Shown here in pieces: positions 6,780 to 10,423 of a DNA stretch of 10,423 bases. The notes under the pieces are model-generated. The model was not told where the DNA came from and ran no database searches. It was given only the letters and a program-made list of their open reading frames with translations. The position numbers were made by a program, and so were the translations under genes. The stretch's first letter is position 1. Every line of letters starts with the position of its first letter. Source of the stretch: Bacillota bacterium (GTDB lineage: Bacteria > Bacillota > Clostridia > Oscillospirales > Acutalibacteraceae); assembly GCA_023391275.1 (NCBI GenBank), contig JAEWBE010000054.1, positions 1 through 10,423 of the forward strand. Direction: 5' to 3'.

Positions 6780-7727
6780 ATGGTTAATGTCAGAAAATGT
6801 GCGATGATCGGCTGCGGCTTTGTAGGGGCCAGCTGTGCGTTCAGCCTGATGGAAAGCGGACTTTTTTCGGAGCTTGTGCTGATCGATGCGAATCATGATA
6901 AGGCCGAGGGAGAGGCGATGGATTTAAACCACGGCATGCCCTTTGCGAGGCCGATGGAAATTTATGCCGGAACCTACGATGACATCACAGACTGCGGTCT
7001 GATTATCATCACTGCCGGCGCAAATCAGAAGCCGAATGAGACACGCATGGATTTGGTTCATAAGAATGTCGGTATCTTCAAAAGCATTATTCCCGAAATC
7101 AAAAGAAGGGAATGCGAAGGCATCCTGCTCATCGTATCCAACCCGGTCGACATATTAACCTATGTCGCCTTAAAGCTTTCCGGATTCCCCGCAAACAGGG
7201 TAATCGGTTCCGGTACGGTACTGGACACGGCCCGTCTGAAGTACCTTCTGAGTCAGCACCTTGATGTTGACAGCCGCAGCGTTCATGCTTTTATTATCGG
7301 GGAGCACGGTGACAGCGAGCTGGCCGTGTGGAGCAGCGCAAATGTCTCCGGCATTGAGCTGGACCACTTCTGTGAGCTTTGCGGTCACTTCCACCACCGG
7401 GAAACAATGGAGAAGCTGTATGAAGGGGTGCGCGACAGCGCTTACGAAATTATCGAGCGCAAGGGCGCAACTTATTACGGCATTGCTATGGCGGTTCGCC
7501 GTATCGCGGAGTGCATCCAGCGGAATGAGCATTCTATTCTCCCGATTTCCAGCCTGATTCAGGGCCATTACGGTTTGCAGGATATCTGTATGGGTGTTCC
7601 GACCATTGTCGGAAGCTCCGGTGTGGAAAAGGTTCTGGATATTCCGCTTAACGAAGACGAACAGCAGAAATTGCTTGCTTCGGCGGACGCATTGAAAAAA
7701 GTGCTTGAAACACTTGATTTATCATAA
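6780..7727 (+). CDS. ldh: L-lactate dehydrogenase
   Basis: NAD-dependent enzyme of 315 residues, normal for bacterial LDH, interconverting pyruvate and L-lactate in the cytoplasm. The Rossmann fold has GCGFVG (11-16) and Asp36 at the end of strand 2 (NAD rather than NADP). The substrate loop NQKPNETRMDL has Gln83, the lactate-type residue where malate dehydrogenases carry Arg, and Arg89. Asn121 is in SNPVDILTY, Asp149 and Arg152 in VLDTAR, and the catalytic proton donor His176 in IIGEHGDSE. Aligned to the usual numbering, His169 of the fructose-1,6-bisphosphate site is kept, but Arg173 is replaced by Lys154. The ATG at 6780 has AAGGAAAG about 11 bases and GGTGA 4 bases upstream; the nearby ATG and GTG at 6769 and 6772 are out of frame. 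It follows the aminopeptidase by 46 bases and ends in an intrinsic terminator. Malate dehydrogenase is the only serious alternative, and Gln83 argues against it. Confidence 0.93.
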   Translation: MVNVRKCAMIGCGFVGASCAFSLMESGLFSELVLIDANHDKAEGEAMDLNHGMPFARPMEIYAGTYDDITDCGLIIITAGANQKPNETRMDLVHKNVGIFKSIIPEIKRRECEGILLIVSNPVDILTYVALKLSGFPANRVIGSGTVLDTARLKYLLSQHLDVDSRSVHAFIIGEHGDSELAVWSSANVSGIELDHFCELCGHFHHRETMEKLYEGVRDSAYEIIERKGATYYGIAMAVRRIAECIQRNEHSILPISSLIQGHYGLQDICMGVPTIVGSSGVEKVLDIPLNEDEQQKLLASADALKKVLETLDLS

Positions 7728-7738
7728 TCCACAGGAAG

Positions 7739-7770
7739 ACGGGAGGCCCGGATATTGGGCTTCCCGTTTT
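7739..7770 (+). terminator. Intrinsic terminator after lactate dehydrogenase
   Basis: ACGGGAGGCCC (7739-7749) pairs with GGGCTTCCCGT (7757-7767) over 11 positions with one G-U, around a 7-base loop, and runs into TTTT (7767-7770). CAGGAA (7732-7737) and TTCCTG (7775-7780) could form an outer stem. It lies 11 bases after the stop codon. Confidence 0.85.
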
Positions 7771-7789
7771 GCATTTCCTGCGGCAGTGC

Positions 7790-7853
7790 GGAATATTATT
7801 ATATAACGTACGAAGAATCATTGTTTTCTATATAAATTTCGCCTGAATATTCC
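7790..7853. repeat. Inverted repeat in the gap upstream of feoA
   Basis: GGAATATT (7790-7797) and AATATTCC (7846-7853) form a perfect 8-base inverted repeat 48 bases apart in an AT-rich stretch. The flanks continue imperfectly (CAGTGC on the left, CTGTGCTG on the right). It lies well upstream of the feo promoter and has no recognised function. Apart from this and the promoter and operator listed separately, I see nothing in 7771-7998. Confidence 0.3.
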
Positions 7854-7899
7854 CTGTGCTGTTGGAATCGTAAAATCTTCATTGAATTTTCATTTTTAC

Positions 7900-7928
7900 T
7901 TGACAAACAGGCTGTGGGATTATAAAAT
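7900..7928 (+). promoter_or_regulatory. Sigma-A-type promoter of the feo operon
   Basis: A perfect -35 TTGACA (7900-7905) and a -10 TAAAAT (7923-7928, five of six) are separated by the ideal 17 bases. The predicted start of transcription is near 7935, giving a leader of about 64 bases before feoA. It is the strongest promoter in the window and probably needs repression to be controlled; see the adjacent palindrome. Confidence 0.8.
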
Positions 7929-7938
7929 TATATCAGGA

Positions 7939-7956
7939 TGTTAGCAATGGCTAACA
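7939..7956. promoter_or_regulatory. Palindromic candidate operator of the feo operon
   Basis: TGTTAGC (7939-7945) and GCTAACA (7950-7956) form a perfect 7-base inverted repeat around AATG. It begins just after the predicted transcription start, where a bound repressor would block initiation. The TTAG...CTAA pattern resembles DtxR/IdeR/MntR-family metalloregulator sites more than a Fur box, and an iron-uptake operon follows. In RNA it could also form a small hairpin. The operator role and the regulator family are inferred. Confidence 0.6.
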
Positions 7957-7998
7957 CATAGTTCTCCTATCAAATTAAAATAAGATAAGGGGTAATTT

Positions 7999-8223
7999 AT
8001 GACGCTGAATGAATTGAAAATCGGCCAAAAATCCAAGATTGTTGCAGTGAATGGGGAAGGGGCGCTGAGGCGGAGACTTCTTGATATGGGTCTGACTCCG
8101 CACACGGAAATTATGGTGCGTAAGGTGGCTCCCATGGGGGATCCGATTGAACTTCATCTGAGGGGTTATGAACTCACAATTCGTATTGACGACGCAAAAA
8201 AAATTGAGGTTGAGGGGGAATAG
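7999..8223 (+). CDS. feoA: Ferrous iron transport protein A
   Basis: Small cytoplasmic SH3-like protein of 74 residues, the usual single-domain FeoA size. It is thought to assist or regulate FeoB at the inner face of the membrane. The sequence follows the family closely: TLNELKIGQKSKIVAVNGEG, then RRRLLDMGLTPHTEIMVRKVAPMGDPIELHLRGYELTIR, ending in acidic residues. The LLDMGLTPGT-like and DPI...GYELTIR segments are the diagnostic parts. The ATG at 7999 has AAGGGG (7987-7992) 6 bases upstream. Its stop at 8221-8223 is 3 bases from the FeoB start in the same frame, so the two are almost certainly co-translated. Expression should follow the TTGACA promoter and the palindrome upstream, with induction when iron is low as the likely logic. 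Confidence 0.95.
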   Translation: MTLNELKIGQKSKIVAVNGEGALRRRLLDMGLTPHTEIMVRKVAPMGDPIELHLRGYELTIRIDDAKKIEVEGE

Positions 8224-8226
8224 CCG

Positions 8227-10233
8227 GTGGTTTTCGCACTTGCAGGCAACCAGAACTGCGGAAAAACAACGCTGTTCAATCAGTTGACGGGTTCCAATCA
8301 GCATGTGGGTAATTTTCCTGGTGTCACGGTGGAGCGCAAAGACGGCACTATACGCGGCTACTCCGATGTCACGGTGGTCGATCTGCCCGGAATTTATTCG
8401 CTTTCCCCGTACACCAACGAAGAAATTGTCACGCGCGATTTTTTACTGAAAGAGCACCCCGGCGGGATTATTAATATTGTGGATGCCACAAACATTGAGC
8501 GAAACCTGTACCTGAGCATGCAGCTCATTGAGTTGAACCTTCCCATGGTAATTGCCCTGAACATGATGGATGAGGTTCGCGCCAACGGCGGGACCATTAA
8601 AATAGATAAGCTGCAGGCGGAACTGGGTGTGCCGGTCGTACCGATTTCAGCCAGCAAGAATGAGGGAATCGACGAACTTGTTGAAACAGCCATCCGCACC
8701 GCCGAGGCCAGGCAGATCCCAAAACGGCAGGATTTTTGTTCCGGTGCGGTACATAGGGCGATTCATTCGGTCGCCCATCTGGTGGAAGATCATGCGGAAC
8801 GCATTGGTGTTCCGGCCCGCTTCGCCGCCACAAAGCTTGTGGAGGGGGATGAACCGATGCTCGGCGCCCTCGGCCTTTCCGATAATGAAAAGGATATGGT
8901 CGGCCACAGTGTAACGGAGATGGAGCGGGAGCTCGGCACCGACCGCGAGGCTGCCCTTGCCGACATGCGCTATACTTTTATCGACGGCCTTTGCAGGGAT
9001 TCTGTTGTAAAAACAGGGGAGTCGAAGGAGCACAGGCGCAGTGTTGCGATTGATGGCATTTTAACGCATAAATATTTCGCCATTCCAATTTTTCTGCTCA
9101 TTATGATGCTGATATTCTGGCTGACCTTTGGGGTAATCGGCAGCGCGCTAAGCGAGCTGCTGTCTTTTGGAATTGACTTTGTGACCAATGCCGCAAGCGC
9201 GGGCCTGACCGCCTACGGAATCAATCCGGTGGTTCACTCGCTGATTATTGACGGTGTGTTTGCCGGTGTAGGCAGCGTGCTTTCCTTTCTGCCCATTATT
9301 GTCGTTTTGTTCTTTTTCCTCTCTATTTTGGAGGACAGCGGCTATATGGCGCGGGTAGCGTTTGTCATGGACAAGTTGCTGCGTAAGATCGGGCTTTCAG
9401 GCCGCAGCTTTGTCCCAATGCTGATCGGTTTTGGCTGTTCCGTCCCCGCCATCATGGCAACGCGCACACTTTCAAGTGAACGCGACCGAAAGATGACGAT
9501 TTTTCTCACCCCTTTTATGAGCTGCAGCGCAAAACTTCCAATTTATGCGATGTTTACCGTTGCCTTTTTTCCAAAGCATCGCGCGTTTGTGATGATCGCC
9601 CTGTATCTGATTGGCATAATAATGGGTATTATCAGTGGCTTCGTTTTAAAAAACACCGTTTTCCATGGCAAGCCTGTGCCTTTCGTTATGGAACTGCCGA
9701 ATTACCGGCTGCCAAGTGCGAAAAGCGTGGCGCTTCTGCTTTGGGATAAAGCAAAGGATTTTTTGACCCGTGCGTTCACCGTCATTTTTGTGGCAACTAT
9801 AATTATCTGGTTCCTGCAAACCTTTGATACCCGCCTGAACGTTGTGGCGGACAGCGCCAACAGCATGTTGGCCGGAATCGGCAGGTTTATCGCTCCCGCT
9901 TTTGTTCCGCTCGGTTTCAGCGACTGGAGGGCTTCTACCGCCTTAATTACGGGCTTCACCGCGAAGGAGGCCGTTGTCAGCACGCTGGCGGTTTTAACCG
10001 GCACCAGTGTTTCCAATCTTCCGAAAGCGCTTGCATCACTCTTTACCCCGCTTTCTGCTTGGGCATATCTTACGTTTACCCTGCTTTACACGCCCTGTGT
10101 CGCGGCGATCAGTTCCGTAAAACGCGAGATGAACAGTGCGAAAAGTGCACTCGCAGTGGTGCTTTATCAATGCGGTATTGCGTGGATTGTTTCTTTTATT
10201 GTTTATCACATAGGTGGGCTGCTGATTCACTAG
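8227..10233 (+). CDS. feoB: Ferrous iron transport protein B (GTPase-permease)
   Basis: Cytoplasmic-membrane Fe(II) uptake protein of 668 residues. The N-terminal G domain has G1 GNQNCGKT (7-14), G2 Thr34 in NFPGVTVE, G3 DLPG (52-55), G4 NMMD (112-115) and G5 SAS (141-143), followed by a helical GDP-dissociation-inhibitor region to about residue 275. The membrane part starts near residue 282 and carries two inverted gate motifs, with Cys404 in GFGCSVPAIMATRT and Cys433 in MSCSAKLPIYAMF; Cys624 lies in YTPC near the end. The gene starts with GTG: GAGGGGG (8212-8218) is 8 bases upstream, the FeoA stop is directly before it in frame, and a later start would remove the P-loop. It ends with two tandem TAG stops. 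No FeoC domain is fused; a separate small Cys-rich gene follows. Fe(II) is the expected substrate. Confidence 0.96.
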   Translation: MVFALAGNQNCGKTTLFNQLTGSNQHVGNFPGVTVERKDGTIRGYSDVTVVDLPGIYSLSPYTNEEIVTRDFLLKEHPGGIINIVDATNIERNLYLSMQLIELNLPMVIALNMMDEVRANGGTIKIDKLQAELGVPVVPISASKNEGIDELVETAIRTAEARQIPKRQDFCSGAVHRAIHSVAHLVEDHAERIGVPARFAATKLVEGDEPMLGALGLSDNEKDMVGHSVTEMERELGTDREAALADMRYTFIDGLCRDSVVKTGESKEHRRSVAIDGILTHKYFAIPIFLLIMMLIFWLTFGVIGSALSELLSFGIDFVTNAASAGLTAYGINPVVHSLIIDGVFAGVGSVLSFLPIIVVLFFFLSILEDSGYMARVAFVMDKLLRKIGLSGRSFVPMLIGFGCSVPAIMATRTLSSERDRKMTIFLTPFMSCSAKLPIYAMFTVAFFPKHRAFVMIALYLIGIIMGIISGFVLKNTVFHGKPVPFVMELPNYRLPSAKSVALLLWDKAKDFLTRAFTVIFVATIIIWFLQTFDTRLNVVADSANSMLAGIGRFIAPAFVPLGFSDWRASTALITGFTAKEAVVSTLAVLTGTSVSNLPKALASLFTPLSAWAYLTFTLLYTPCVAAISSVKREMNSAKSALAVVLYQCGIAWIVSFIVYHIGGLLIH

Positions 10234-10251
10234 TAGCGAATGGAGGGCTTT

Positions 10252-10401
10252 ATGCAAATTGCGGATTATCTCATTATAGCTGTAATCGTTATCCTCCTTG
10301 TGCTTGCCGTACGGTATTCCTTCCGGCACAGGAACCAGTGCTGCGGCGACTGTTCCCACTGCGCGGGGTGCCAGTCGTGCAGCCGGAAAGACAAAAAATA
10401 A
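10252..10401 (+). CDS. FeoB-associated Cys-rich membrane protein
   Basis: A 49-residue open frame starting 18 bases after the feoB stop, with a strong ribosome binding site GGAGGG about 5 bases before the ATG. The N-terminus (about residues 5-20, DYLIIAVIVILLVLAV) is a single membrane helix. Basic residues RYSFRHR follow, then a cysteine ladder CC-x2-C-x2-C-x2-C-x2-C (Cys30, 31, 34, 37, 40, 43), then a lysine-rich end. This fits the small FeoB-associated Cys-rich family found after feoB in many Clostridia. The positive-inside rule would put the cysteines in the cytoplasm, near the FeoB G domain. They could bind iron or an Fe-S cluster and so act in FeoB maturation, iron hand-off or sensing, but no function is established. 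The remaining 22 bases of the window hold nothing I can call. Confidence 0.9.
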   Translation: MQIADYLIIAVIVILLVLAVRYSFRHRNQCCGDCSHCAGCQSCSRKDKK

Positions 10402-10423
10402 CAGCGGCGCCCCCTGCTTGCAC

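Noticed and set aside
7800..7840. Fur box or second promoter in the AT-rich gap before feoA
   Set aside because: The AT-rich words (TATATAAC, TATAAA) lack a paired -35, and nothing matches the GATAATGATTATC-type Fur palindrome convincingly.

Overview
The window looks like chromosomal DNA from a Gram-positive anaerobe, most likely a Clostridia/Oscillospirales-type Firmicute. The evidence is good AGGAGG-like ribosome binding sites, a Bce-type antimicrobial-peptide module, an M29 aminopeptidase, an L-lactate dehydrogenase, and a feoA-feoB pair followed by the small Cys-rich FeoB-associated protein common in that group. The genus is not determined. All genes lie on the + strand, coding density is high, and there are no rRNA or tRNA genes, insertion sequences, CRISPR arrays or phage genes.

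Positions 1-4632 hold a four-gene BceRS-BceAB module: an OmpR-family response regulator cut at its 5' end by the window edge, an intramembrane-sensing histidine kinase overlapping it by 4 bases, then a 208-base regulatory gap, an ABC ATPase and a ten-helix permease overlapping it by 11 bases, closed by a strong intrinsic terminator. The gap carries an inverted repeat very close to the operator reported for BceR-like regulators, two possible -10 boxes and a leader hairpin. By analogy with Bacillus subtilis BceRS-AB, the transporter would sense and remove a peptide antibiotic from its lipid target, and its activity would be relayed through the kinase to its own promoter.

Positions 4633-7770 hold housekeeping genes: a YgjP-like zinc metallopeptidase-fold protein, an M29 aminopeptidase behind an extended -10 promoter, and an L-lactate dehydrogenase 46 bases further on, followed by an intrinsic terminator.

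Positions 7771-10423 hold a ferrous-iron uptake operon: a 271-base upstream gap with a near-consensus sigma-A promoter and, just after it, the palindrome TGTTAGC-N4-GCTAACA, a candidate metalloregulator operator; then feoA, feoB (GTG start, 3 bases after feoA) and a 49-residue single-helix protein with a Cys-x2-Cys ladder. I see no clearly new system. The points most worth a second look are the two palindromic operators, the leader hairpin before the ATPase gene and the small Cys-rich gene.
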